Origin: Hyphomicrobium sp.
Lineage (GTDB): Bacteria; Pseudomonadota; Alphaproteobacteria; Rhizobiales; Hyphomicrobiaceae
Length of the DNA: 64,000 bases
Assembly (NCBI RefSeq): GCF_009026145.1
Contig: NZ_WBUE01000008.1
Coordinates: 87,274 to 151,273, forward strand
Direction of reading: 5' to 3'
In this document: positions 17,705 through 25,024 of the stretch, piece after piece
Numbering within the stretch: position 1 is the first letter of the stretch
Layout of the letters: the number at the start of each line of letters is the position of its first letter
The notes under the pieces: model-generated
Told to the model about the DNA's origin: nothing
What the model saw: only the letters and a program-made list of their open reading frames with translations
Databases searched by the model: none
Position numbers and translations under genes: made by a program

Positions 17705-18163
17705 CTAGCGCCTGGCTTGAAAGAATGCCTTGAGGATCAGGCTCGCGTCGGCCTCGCCGATGCCGGTATAAATTTCCGGCGCGTGGTGGCAGGTCGTCTG
17801 GTTGTAGATGCGCGGGCCGTGCTCCACGCCGCCCCCCTTCGGGTCCGAGGCGCCGTAGTAGAGGCGCCGGATACGCGCGAACGAGATCGCCGCGGCGCAC
17901 ATCGGGCACGGCTCGAGCGTCACGTAGAGGTCACAGCCGGTGAGCCGTTCCGAGCCGAGGCGGGCGCAGGCGGCGCGAATGGCCAACAGCTCGGCGTGCG
18001 CGGTCGGATCGTTCAGTTCGCGCGTGCGATTTCCCGCCGCCGCCAGCAGCGCACCCTCCGGCCCGGCGATGACGGCGCCGATAGGCACCTCGCCGCGCTG
18101 CCCCGCCGCCTGCGCTTCGGATAGCGCGCGCAGCATGTGGCCCTGATCGCGCTCAGGTGTCAT
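17705..18163 (-). CDS. tadA: tRNA-specific adenosine deaminase TadA
   Basis: A 152-residue zinc deaminase that converts A34 to inosine in tRNA-Arg(ACG). The active site is HAE (H56, E58) and PCPMC (C86, C89), the standard TadA/CDA arrangement. An ATG at 18163 gives MTPERDQGHMLRAL, which fits the family length. An upstream in-frame ATG at 18196 would add 11 residues, and a longer extension into rluB is not credible. It is divergent from rluB with only about 30 bp between starts, so the two promoters must overlap or lie within the neighbouring coding regions. Confidence 0.93.
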   Translation of the reverse strand: MTPERDQGHMLRALSEAQAAGQRGEVPIGAVIAGPEGALLAAAGNRTRELNDPTAHAELLAIRAACARLGSERLTGCDLYVTLEPCPMCAAAISFARIRRLYYGASDPKGGGVEHGPRIYNQTTCHHAPEIYTGIGEADASLILKAFFQARR

Positions 18164-18194
18164 AAGGGGCTCGCTCAAATCGCATTCGAACTCC

Positions 18195-19085
18195 ATGCCC
18201 GTCGACAAACCAGCAAAGCGCCAAAATCGCAAGCCCGGTGCCAAGCATCGTAAACCACCGGCAAAACCCGCCGCGGGGCCCGACGAGCCGTTGCGCATCG
18301 CCAAGGCGATGGCGCGAGCGGGCCTGTGCTCGCGGCGCGAGGCCGAGCGATGGATCGAACAGGGCCGCGTCAACGTCAACGGCCGGCTGCTGACGACGCC
18401 GGCCTTCGAGGTGACGGCCAGCGACAAGGTGCTCGTCGACGGCAAGCCGCTGCCCTCGGCCGAGCCGCCGCGCCTGTGGCGCTACTATAAGCCGCGCGGG
18501 CTCGTCACCACCCATAGCGACCCGCAAGGGCGCCCGACCGTGTTCCAGTCGCTGCCCGAGGGGCTACCGCGCGTCGTCTCCGTCGGGCGGCTCGACTTCA
18601 ACAGCGAGGGCCTCTTGCTGCTCACCAACGACGGCGCACTGGCCCGCCATATGGAGCTGCCATCGACCGGCTGGCTGCGGCGCTACCGCGTGCGCGCACA
18701 CGGCCGCGTAACGCAGGAGGCGCTCGACAAATTGAAGGACGGCATCGAGATCGATGGCGTGCGCTACGGCCCCATCGAGGCGAGCCTCGACAGCGTGCAG
18801 GGCGCCAACGCCTGGCTCACCGTGGGCCTGCGCGAGGGCAAGAACCGCGAGGTACGCCGCATCCTCGGCCACCTCGGCGTTGACGTGAACCGCCTCATCC
18901 GCATCTCCTACGGCCCGTTTCAATTGCTCGACTTGAAGCCCGGCGAGGCGGAGCCGGTGAAGCGCCGGGTGCTCGCCGATCAGCTCGGACCGCGCCTCGC
19001 CGAGGAGCTGGGCCTCTATGATCCGGTCGAGGAGGAGCGCGCCAAGCGCAAGGCGCGCAACGCCAAGCGCAGCGAGGAGGCATGA
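18195..19085 (+). CDS. rluB: 23S/16S rRNA pseudouridine synthase (RluB/RsuA family)
   Basis: A 296-residue protein. A basic, Pro/Lys-rich N-terminal tail (1-30) is followed by an S4 RNA-binding domain (about 31-80, RIAKAMARAGLCSRREAERW) and the RsuA-type catalytic domain. The catalytic Asp is D134 in GRLDFNSEGLLLLTNDG. A LREGKNREVRRILGHLG motif near 215 is characteristic of RluB/E/F. It should make a pseudouridine in large-subunit rRNA; the exact position is inferred from the family. The C-terminus is Lys/Arg/Glu-rich. Its TGA overlaps the ATG of rsmD. Confidence 0.9.
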   Translation: MPVDKPAKRQNRKPGAKHRKPPAKPAAGPDEPLRIAKAMARAGLCSRREAERWIEQGRVNVNGRLLTTPAFEVTASDKVLVDGKPLPSAEPPRLWRYYKPRGLVTTHSDPQGRPTVFQSLPEGLPRVVSVGRLDFNSEGLLLLTNDGALARHMELPSTGWLRRYRVRAHGRVTQEALDKLKDGIEIDGVRYGPIEASLDSVQGANAWLTVGLREGKNREVRRILGHLGVDVNRLIRISYGPFQLLDLKPGEAEPVKRRVLADQLGPRLAEELGLYDPVEEERAKRKARNAKRSEEA

Positions 19086-19648
19086 GGATCGTCGGCGGAT
19101 CCTTGCGCGGGCGCCCAATTGCCGGCCCGCAGCACGAGGGCCTGCGGCCGACCGCCGACCGCGTGCGTGAAAGCCTGTTCAACATCCTCGCCCACGGCGT
19201 CGCCGATTTCTCGCTCGAGGGCGCGCGCGTCATCGACCTCTTTGCCGGCACCGGCGCGCTCGGCCTCGAAGCCATCTCGCGCGGGGCGGCGTTCTGCCTG
19301 TTCGTCGACAGCGAGGCTGAGGCGCGGGCGCTCATTCGCAACAACATCGAGAAGTTCGGGCTCACCGGCGTGACGCGCATTTTCCGCCGCGAGGCGACCG
19401 ACCTCGGGCCGGCCGGCACCATGGCGCCGTTCAGCCTCGCCTTTCTCGATCCGCCCTACGGGCAGGGCCTCGGCGAGCGGGCTCTCGCCTCCTTGGCGGC
19501 AGGCCGATGGCTGGTACCGGGGGCGATTGTAGTCCTCGAAGAGCGGGCGGGGATTTCGCCTGCGCTGCCAACGGGCTTTGCCGAGTTCGACCGACGCGCC
19601 TACGGCGACACGCAAGTCATCTTCGCGCGCTATACGCCAAGCGCCTAG
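19082..19648 (+). CDS. rsmD: 16S rRNA (guanine966-N2)-methyltransferase RsmD
   Basis: A 188-residue SAM-dependent methyltransferase. The start MRIVGGSLRGRPIAGP and the RPTADRVRESLFNIL motif are typical of RsmD. Motif I is DLFAGTGALGLEAISRG and the catalytic motif IV is FLDPPYG, as in N2-guanine methyltransferases. It methylates G966 of 16S rRNA during 30S assembly. The ATGA overlap with rluB indicates a two-gene rRNA-modification operon. The stop codon overlaps the stop region of the convergent PspC gene. Confidence 0.95.
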   Translation: MRIVGGSLRGRPIAGPQHEGLRPTADRVRESLFNILAHGVADFSLEGARVIDLFAGTGALGLEAISRGAAFCLFVDSEAEARALIRNNIEKFGLTGVTRIFRREATDLGPAGTMAPFSLAFLDPPYGQGLGERALASLAAGRWLVPGAIVVLEERAGISPALPTGFAEFDRRAYGDTQVIFARYTPSA

Positions 19649-19854
19649 GCCGGCTCCTGCGGCATCAATATCCACAACAGGATGTAGATGATGATGCCGG
19701 GGAAGCCGACCGAGATCACCGACAGCACGACATAGCCGAGGCGCACCAGCGTCGGATCCCACCCCAGCCACTTGGCGATGCCGCCGCATACGCCGGCGAT
19801 AAGCCGGCCCTGGCGCACGCGCATCAAGGGCTGGCTGAGCGGATCGACCGACAT
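19645..19854 (-). CDS. PspC-domain membrane protein
   Basis: A 69-residue protein. The motif GRLIAGVCGGIAKWLGWDPTLVR (split here as GRLIAGVCGGIAKW and LGWDPTLVR) and a following hydrophobic segment YVVLSVISVGFPGIIIYILLW identify a PspC domain. PspC proteins are small inner-membrane proteins linked to phage-shock or envelope stress, but no pspA/pspB is nearby. I chose the ATG at 19854 because AGGAGG stands just upstream; a longer frame to 19923 lacks such support. One transmembrane helix is predicted. Confidence 0.82.
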   Translation of the reverse strand: MSVDPLSQPLMRVRQGRLIAGVCGGIAKWLGWDPTLVRLGYVVLSVISVGFPGIIIYILLWILMPQEPA

Positions 19855-19919
19855 TGGGGAGCCTCCTTCCGTACCTCGTGGCGATGTCTGGCAGCAAACG
19901 CTCACTTCGGCCATAAGTT

Positions 19920-20924
19920 TCACGGCGACAGGCTGTTGATGTAGGCGATAATGGTGTCGACCTCAGCGTCCGACAGCTCGAACTTCGGCATCTCGTCGTG
20001 CGGGCGGGCGATGCCGCGCGACAGCGGCTCGCGCAGCGCCAGGATGGGGTGCCGCCCGGCCATGTCGCGCCAGCGCGGGGCGCGCGGATTGGGGCTGTCG
20101 CCGGACTTGTCGACGGCATGACACCAGGCGCAATTCTTCTGCGCCAGCTCCTTGCCGTGCGCGATGAGCTTCTGGCTGCGCGCGGTGGCATCGCTCGGCT
20201 GGCCGAGACGCTTGAGGCCGCTGGCGGCGCCGGTCAAGGCCGGATCGAGCGACAGCGCGCGCTCGAGGTCGGCGGCCGCGGCGAGCTGGTCGCCCTGTGC
20301 CTCGTAGACGTAGCCGCGATTGGCGTAGGCCTGCGCAAATGCCGGATTGAGCCGGATGGCGGCGGAATAGTCGGCGATGGCGGCGGGGAGATCGCCCTTC
20401 TTGCGGTAGGCGAGCCCGCGATTGTTGTGGGCGCTGGCGTTCTTCGGCTGCAGCTCGATCGCGGCCGTGAAATCGGCGATCGCCGCATCGGCATCTCCTT
20501 TCAGCAGCCATGCGTACCCACGGGCAACGCACAAGCCGGCCGAGCGGCCGCCGAGCCGCATCGCATCGGTGAAATCGGCGATGGCGCCGTCGGCGTCGCC
20601 CACGGCAAGGCGCGCCTGGGCGCGGCCGATGATGGCCGGCCCTGACGCCGGCTCGAGCCGCAGCGCCTCCGTGTAGTCGGCGGCAGCCTCGCGGTGAGCG
20701 GCGCGCGCAGCGTAGGCATCGGCGCGGCGCCGCAACGCCTCGGCGCGCTCGGCCGACGCGGCGGTCTTGGAGGCAACGATCTCGCTGCAGGCGGCGATGC
20801 GCTGCTCGCCCGACTTGGCCGTCCTGCAGTCGGCGAGCACATCGGCGCGCGCCGCACCGCCGATGAGGGTGAAGATGAGGGCGACACCCAGAAGCGTAAG
20901 GCTATGCGTAGCTGTCTTGATCAT
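19920..20924 (-). CDS. Exported TPR-cytochrome c fusion protein
   Basis: A 334-residue protein. A Sec signal peptide (about 1-27, ending GGAARAD) is followed by a Cys-containing segment (33-46) and at least five tetratricopeptide-type repeats (about 60-235) with the W/LxxLGxxxxA-style spacing, for example HNNRGLAYRKKGDLPAAIADY. The C-terminal ~85 residues form a mono-heme cytochrome c domain: CAWCH (C265, C268, H269) and an axial Met in EMPKF (M312). It should be periplasmic with covalent heme. TPRs suggest it docks to a partner protein, perhaps a dehydrogenase or oxidase. The fusion is unusual and the partner unknown. Confidence 0.85.
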   Translation of the reverse strand: MIKTATHSLTLLGVALIFTLIGGAARADVLADCRTAKSGEQRIAACSEIVASKTAASAERAEALRRRADAYAARAAHREAAADYTEALRLEPASGPAIIGRAQARLAVGDADGAIADFTDAMRLGGRSAGLCVARGYAWLLKGDADAAIADFTAAIELQPKNASAHNNRGLAYRKKGDLPAAIADYSAAIRLNPAFAQAYANRGYVYEAQGDQLAAAADLERALSLDPALTGAASGLKRLGQPSDATARSQKLIAHGKELAQKNCAWCHAVDKSGDSPNPRAPRWRDMAGRHPILALREPLSRGIARPHDEMPKFELSDAEVDTIIAYINSLSP

Positions 20925-21075
20925 GGCGCACCCCCGCTGTGGAATCAGCTCCCTGAAGCCTAGAGAGGCCGCGCGCGCCGGCCTTGCGCCGGATCAACCA
21001 ACTGCGCGCCAGACAAAAAGCGGGCGGGTATGGGATCTCTCCCGCCCCGCCCGCAAGTGCAACAGCCCTAGCGTC

Positions 21076-21576
21076 TTACTTCGCAGCCGCCTTGGTCTCG
21101 TTCATCAGCCCCTTGCACGGGCGGGCGACGATCTCGCAGCGGTACATCACCTGCCCAGCCACCTCGCCAACCGACACGCGGCCGCAGCGGGAAACGAAAT
21201 CCTTGGCGTTGTTCATGTCGAGGAACGACTCGCCGTAGTCGTAGCGCACGCGCTCCATCCAATCCTTCTTGGCGGCGTCCATGGCGCCTTCGGTGCCGAT
21301 CCACTGCGTGCCGAGCCCGCGCACCTTTTCGGCGCACGTGAACTCGCGGCGCTCGGCCACCTCGTCCTTCTCGCCCTCGCGCTTCACGTAGGCCATGACC
21401 TTGGTCGGGCCCTCCTTGTGGTAGCGCCTGGCATATTTGACGCGCGCCCGCTTCGCCCGCGTCGTCGGGCTGCCGCTGCCCATGCTCCAGTCCCAGTAGT
21501 CGGTGGCGAAAGCCGGGCCGGAGTAGACGGGCACGGCGATGGCCGCCGCGAGCGCGAGAGCAAATGGCTTGATCAT
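21076..21576 (-). CDS. Secreted hypothetical protein
   Basis: A 166-residue protein that starts MIKPFALALAAAIAVPVYSG and has a clear signal peptide ending near FAT|DYWDW. The mature part is charged, with a Lys/Arg/Tyr segment (RVKYARRYHKEG) and four Cys residues, the last two in CEIVARPCKG near the end. I do not recognise a family. The ATG at 21576 was chosen because GGGAGG precedes it and the signal peptide begins there; the longer frame to 21639 has no such support. The location next to the TPR-cytochrome c gene (same strand, 150 bp apart) may indicate shared periplasmic context. Confidence 0.65.
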   Translation of the reverse strand: MIKPFALALAAAIAVPVYSGPAFATDYWDWSMGSGSPTTRAKRARVKYARRYHKEGPTKVMAYVKREGEKDEVAERREFTCAEKVRGLGTQWIGTEGAMDAAKKDWMERVRYDYGESFLDMNNAKDFVSRCGRVSVGEVAGQVMYRCEIVARPCKGLMNETKAAAK

Positions 21577-22260
21577 ATGGAGCCTCCCGAGTGCGTTCTC
21601 TACGGCGCCTTGAGACGCGACACGGGGCGCTTGCGGCATCGGCCGCGCAGGTCATTGCGGGGTGGTACGCAGAATCGCTGCACCGAGGTTAGCCGAAACG
21701 GCGCGCCGCAAGTGGGCTCTGGCCGGCGCTATCCACAACGGCGTGGTGTTTCCCACTGCCACCGCGGGAGCGCGCGCGCGACGTGACGGTCTCGCGAGCC
21801 AATGGCCCCGAGGGATGTCAAAGAACGAGGGAGCGCGGGCGCCAAACGACCGCCATCCTGGTAACAATCCGGCGACCTTTCGGCGCCCGCGTGCGGTAGC
21901 TGCAAAGCCGAGGGTGCTCTTCACGACGGCAACGGGCCTTCGGTCCCACCCGGCGCTTCGCGGGCCGGGCTGTCATCGCTCAGGACCGTTGGCGGCTGCG
22001 CCGTTCGCAAGTGAACGGTGCCGCTGACGAAGGGCGTCCGTGCGCGCTGTTGCCAGCATCGCCCAGCCTCGGTGCGTTGCCCCGGCATCTGAGGAGAGCT
22101 GATCCTCGCGTCGACGCTGCGAACGGAAAGCAACGCCGCCTCAACCGGGCACCGGTCCCTGCCCCGCGTCGGCCGCTCAGCTGATGCGTCCCTCAACGGG
22201 CAGGGATGGGGAGAGGATAAGGGTGTATGCGGAGGCGGGGATAAGTCTCGCGCCCCTGTC
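21577..22260. other. Long non-coding region of unknown nature
   Basis: About 680 bp with no convincing gene on either strand; the open frames lack ribosome-binding sites, recognisable domains and consistent codon use. The middle has several possible hairpins, for example GGCGGCTGCGCCGTTC with GAACGGTGCCGC around 21990-22025, and CCCGGCGCTTCGCGGGCCGGG around 21950-21970. It might be a structured RNA, a decayed gene or a dispersed repeat. My recollection that similar sequence occurs in Bradyrhizobium-like genomes is unverified. Confidence 0.4.
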
Positions 22261-22290
22261 CCCTCTCCCCATGCCTCCTCAAGGCATGGG
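22261..22290. repeat. Truncated copy of the CCCTCTCCCC hairpin
   Basis: CCCTCTCCCCATGCCTCCTC followed by AAGGCATGGG. It is the first part of the same hairpin that occurs complete 37 bp later at 22298-22334, but its right arm stops at GGCATGGG. The adjacent copies are direct repeats. Confidence 0.65.
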
Positions 22291-22297
22291 CCCGTAT

Positions 22298-22350
22298 CCC
22301 CTCTCCCCATGCCTCCTCAAGGCATGGGGAGAGGGTTAGGGTGAGGGGCA
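22298..22350. repeat. Left terminal repeat unit of the DUF559 cassette
   Basis: A hairpin CCCTCTCCCCATGCCT / AGGCATGGGGAGAGGG (22298-22334) continues into TTAGGGTGAGGGGCA. The 25 bases 22326-22350 are the inverted complement of 22748-22772 with a single mismatch. The orientation is opposite to that of the right unit, so the DUF559 gene is enclosed by inverted repeats. Confidence 0.75.
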
Positions 22351-22382
22351 AAAGCTGGGACAAACCTCACGGGGGCTGGATC

Positions 22383-22736
22383 ATGCGTGGGCCTCAGCCA
22401 TGGCGCACGAACCGCTCAAGGGCGCTGCGCTCGCGGCAAGTCACAGCCGAGGCGAAGCTCTGGGAGGAGCTGCGCAGCCGCCGGCTCGGCGGCTTCAAGT
22501 TCGTGCGCCAGGCAGCCATCGGACCCTACTTCGCGGACTTTGCCTGCCGCGAGAAGAAACTCATCGTCGAAGTCGACGGCGCCACGCACGGACTCGATGA
22601 AGAGATCGCCGCCGATCAAGCGCGCACGGCGGCTCTTGAGCGGATGGGCTATCGCGTGTGCCGCGTCACCAACGATGACGTCGAGCGCAACATGGATGGC
22701 GTGCTCGAGTGGCTGCTGCATGAGCTGCAGAAGTAG
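22383..22736 (+). CDS. DUF559-domain protein (Vsr-like endonuclease fold)
   Basis: A 117-residue protein matching the DUF559 pattern: an N-terminal Arg-rich segment, AEAKLWEELRSRRLGGFKFV, RQAAIGPYFADFAC, LIVEVDGATH and GYRVCRVTNDDV. The conserved Asp and Glu in ADFAC and VEVDG fit a PD-(D/E)XK/Vsr-type nuclease site. Activity is predicted, not proven. The ATG at 22383 is chosen because the longer frame from 22341 starts inside the flanking repeat. The gene is alone within 397 bp bounded by 25-bp inverted repeats at 22326-22350 and 22748-22772. I infer that it may be linked to spread of these repeats. Confidence 0.8.
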   Translation: MRGPQPWRTNRSRALRSRQVTAEAKLWEELRSRRLGGFKFVRQAAIGPYFADFACREKKLIVEVDGATHGLDEEIAADQARTAALERMGYRVCRVTNDDVERNMDGVLEWLLHELQK

Positions 22737-22747
22737 GAGCGTGCGGC

Positions 22748-22788
22748 TGCCCCTCACCCTAGCCCTCTCCCCGCTTGCGGGGAGAGGG
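22748..22788. repeat. Right terminal repeat unit of the DUF559 cassette
   Basis: TGCCCCTCACCCTAGCCCTC (start) continuing to a hairpin CCCTCTCCCCGCTTGCGGGG, ending GAGAGGG. The first 25 bases are the inverted repeat of 22326-22350 with 24 of 25 matching. Confidence 0.75.
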
Positions 22789-22861
22789 ATGAGTGCGGCA
22801 GGCGCGCCTTGCGGCGCGCCGGAATGCCGTCGGCGCGAGCAGGGGGCGCAGGCAGATCGAT

Positions 22862-23872
22862 CTAAGCATGACGCGCGTTGCGCATCCCGATAGACAGCAA
22901 GTACCGCTGGGGACATTTTGGGTCCCGCTCAGCTTCAGGAATATCGTCGAGAACCCATTGAAGGCCGGAAGGGAGCGCCGGCAACACTTGGTCAATAACG
23001 ACGACAAAGAGGTTCTCAAACAAGCCCAACAAGTTCTGGATCACGATGTCGGCTGACTCCAAGAGCGCCTGAGGAGCATCGAGGCAACGTGTCGAGTGAA
23101 ACAGTTGCCAAGTAGGAAGCTGGATTCGACGGTCAGGTAGAAGGCGCAAATCGTTGACAACAATACGTTCCGTCTTTTTGGGGTGCTTCACCGTGTTCGC
23201 AACTGCAATCCAGAGCTCTATCCACCTCGCGTCCCCCTCAAGCATCCTGAGGATCGCAGCATCTTCTCCAAATTTCTTCTTCAACTTTTCGCGCGCTAGA
23301 TCAAAGCGGCCCGGGCTAACGCCCGCATCAATCAGGTCGAAGATATCGGTCATGTGGTTCAAGCACTGACGAACCTCAAGCGCGAACGACTTGAAATCTT
23401 CCTCCAACGTCAAGATGGGCGGGATGGGCTTGGGTGCCTGACCGACGGTGTATTGCTCGATTGAGGCGGACACCACTTCAACATGCGCCTCGGTCTCCGT
23501 TCTTATCCGGTTAATTATCCGGTCTAGTGTCAGCAATGCCTTCAGAACACGAAATGCAATGTCAAAAGTGGCGGACCTTCGGCCGTCAGACTCTGGCCAG
23601 ACCGACTTGAGAACTTCCTGAACCTGAACAAGAGACCTCGCCACCAGAGGACTCTCGGTCCCGAGCTCGAACACGATGGATTGTTGCCAGGGCGCGTCGG
23701 AATGCTGGCGATCTGGATCAATGCAGTCCGGGGTACGTATTCTACACGTTCGCCAGCGCGAAATTACCAAAAGTCCATCGGCAGTCCCCCAGAGGTGCTG
23801 GACGGAGTCCCCCTCGCGCAAATCGAGCTGAAGAGATCCAGCCGCATCGCGCTTGTTCTTGGATGAGCCCAT
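22862..23872 (-). CDS. Unrecognised protein, possibly HEPN-like, coupled to a HAD phosphatase
   Basis: A 336-residue soluble, mostly helical protein with no signal peptide or membrane segment. I do not recognise the family. A stretch ARWIELWIAVANTVKHPKK resembles the N-x-x-KH signature seen in HEPN-like helical domains, and upstream RQCLNHM provides another conserved-looking His, but this is weak. The ATG at 23872 overlaps the TGA of the upstream HAD gene (TGATG), so the two are translationally coupled. Third codon positions are much less GC-rich than those of its neighbours, and repeats lie on one side, suggesting horizontal acquisition. Confidence 0.6.
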   Translation of the reverse strand: MGSSKNKRDAAGSLQLDLREGDSVQHLWGTADGLLVISRWRTCRIRTPDCIDPDRQHSDAPWQQSIVFELGTESPLVARSLVQVQEVLKSVWPESDGRRSATFDIAFRVLKALLTLDRIINRIRTETEAHVEVVSASIEQYTVGQAPKPIPPILTLEEDFKSFALEVRQCLNHMTDIFDLIDAGVSPGRFDLAREKLKKKFGEDAAILRMLEGDARWIELWIAVANTVKHPKKTERIVVNDLRLLPDRRIQLPTWQLFHSTRCLDAPQALLESADIVIQNLLGLFENLFVVVIDQVLPALPSGLQWVLDDIPEAERDPKCPQRYLLSIGMRNARHA

Positions 23873-24804
23873 CACCTGACTTCCCGCCCCAGGCGCCAGA
23901 CTTCCTCCTGCACGCGGATGTCGGCGAGGACGCGGTCCAATAACAGGCACGTGCGCTTGAACAGCTCCGAGCCGCGGCGGTAGTCGGCGGGGGCGAAGAA
24001 ATCGCAACGCCCCGCCTTGAATAGCTCGACGCACTTCTTCTTGCCCTTGCCGGGCGGATGCACCGCCACCGCGTGCCCGCCGTTCTTGCGCATCACCGCC
24101 ATCGACGGCACGTCGGTGTCGCCGTCGCCGAAATAGATCATGTTGGCGAACGGGATGGGGCGCGCCGCCTCGTCCATGTGCTCGTTGATCCCGACGCGCA
24201 GATCCTCGATGCCCTTGTTGATGCGGAACAGGTACTGCGTCTTGCCGGTGTCGGTGATGACGCGCTTGGGGAACGGCAGTTCGTAGGCCTCGAACCAGAA
24301 CTCGCTAGCGAACACGTTATGGAAGCGCTTAAAAATGCGCGTGCCCTCGATGATCTCCGTTAGACCCGCCGAGACGACGTAGTGGCGAAGCGCGATGCCG
24401 TGCGTCTCGGCGCGCAGCTTCACGTACTTGCCGATCGCGTCGAACCACTCCTCGACGCCGGGGAACAGCTCGACGCGCTTGCCCTGGGCGACGAGGTCGG
24501 CGCGGTCGATGCGCACGTTGGCGGCCTTCGCCTTCTTGTAGAGCAGCCGCATGTAGGTGATGAGGCCGTCGGCGCCCTCGCGGCGGGCGATGGCGTTCGA
24601 TTCCTTCCAGAACTGCGCGGGGTCGACGCCGATCTGCGGCAGGAAGGCGTAGTCCTGCATCGGGCGCGGGGAGAGCGTGCCGTCGAAGTCGTAGACGAGG
24701 GCGATGGTCTTCTTGTCGAAGGCCGCCTTGGCCTTGGCGCGCTCGCGCGGCTTGGCTTCCGCGACCTCGCCGACGTCATCGCCGTCCGCCACGCGCTCGA
24801 TCAT
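23872..24804 (-). CDS. HAD-superfamily phosphatase
   Basis: A 310-residue HAD hydrolase. Motif I is DFDGTLS, with nucleophile D39 and acid/base D41. A Thr/Ser-containing motif II lies in VVSAGLTEII, and the C-terminal motif IV is FGDGDTDVPSM. The cap region is inserted after motif I as in the HAD-IB (phosphoserine phosphatase-like) group. A charged N-terminal segment (1-30) is present. The substrate is unknown. It is co-transcribed with the unrecognised downstream protein through a TGATG overlap. Confidence 0.8.
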   Translation of the reverse strand: MIERVADGDDVGEVAEAKPRERAKAKAAFDKKTIALVYDFDGTLSPRPMQDYAFLPQIGVDPAQFWKESNAIARREGADGLITYMRLLYKKAKAANVRIDRADLVAQGKRVELFPGVEEWFDAIGKYVKLRAETHGIALRHYVVSAGLTEIIEGTRIFKRFHNVFASEFWFEAYELPFPKRVITDTGKTQYLFRINKGIEDLRVGINEHMDEAARPIPFANMIYFGDGDTDVPSMAVMRKNGGHAVAVHPPGKGKKKCVELFKAGRCDFFAPADYRRGSELFKRTCLLLDRVLADIRVQEEVWRLGREVR

Positions 24805-24900
24805 GGCTCATCTCCGCGCCTCGACTTGCATTGCGAGGCTCCGCCTCGACTTGCATGCGCGACCATGCCGCGATTCGGGGGGCGGATTGAAGGCTGCATC

Positions 24901-25015
24901 CCCTCTCCCCACGCCTCTTGGCGTGGGGAGAGGGTTAGGGTGAGGGGCAGAAACTGGCGCCGCGCAAGCGGCTGCCCCTCACCCCGACCCTCTCCCCGTA
25001 AGGACGGGGAGAGGG
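24901..25015. repeat. Paired inverted repeat units, apparent empty version of the DUF559 cassette
   Basis: The left unit starts CCCTCTCCCCACGCCTC and runs through GGGGAGAGGGTTAGGGTGAG to 24949. The right unit starts TGCCCCTCACCCCGACCC at 24973. The 25-bp arms (24925-24949 and 24973-24997) match those of the DUF559 cassette closely, in the same outward orientation. Only 23 bp separates them here, instead of 397 bp with the gene. The short spacer begins GAAACTGG and ends GCGGC, similar to the ends of the cassette's interior (AAAGCTGG and GCGGC). Confidence 0.7.
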
Positions 25016-25024
25016 GGGATTAGC

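Noticed and set aside
21662..22027. Plus-strand frame (121 codons) in the long non-coding region
   Set aside because: No ribosome-binding site, composition unlike a protein, and no domain; treated as part of an unexplained non-coding region instead.
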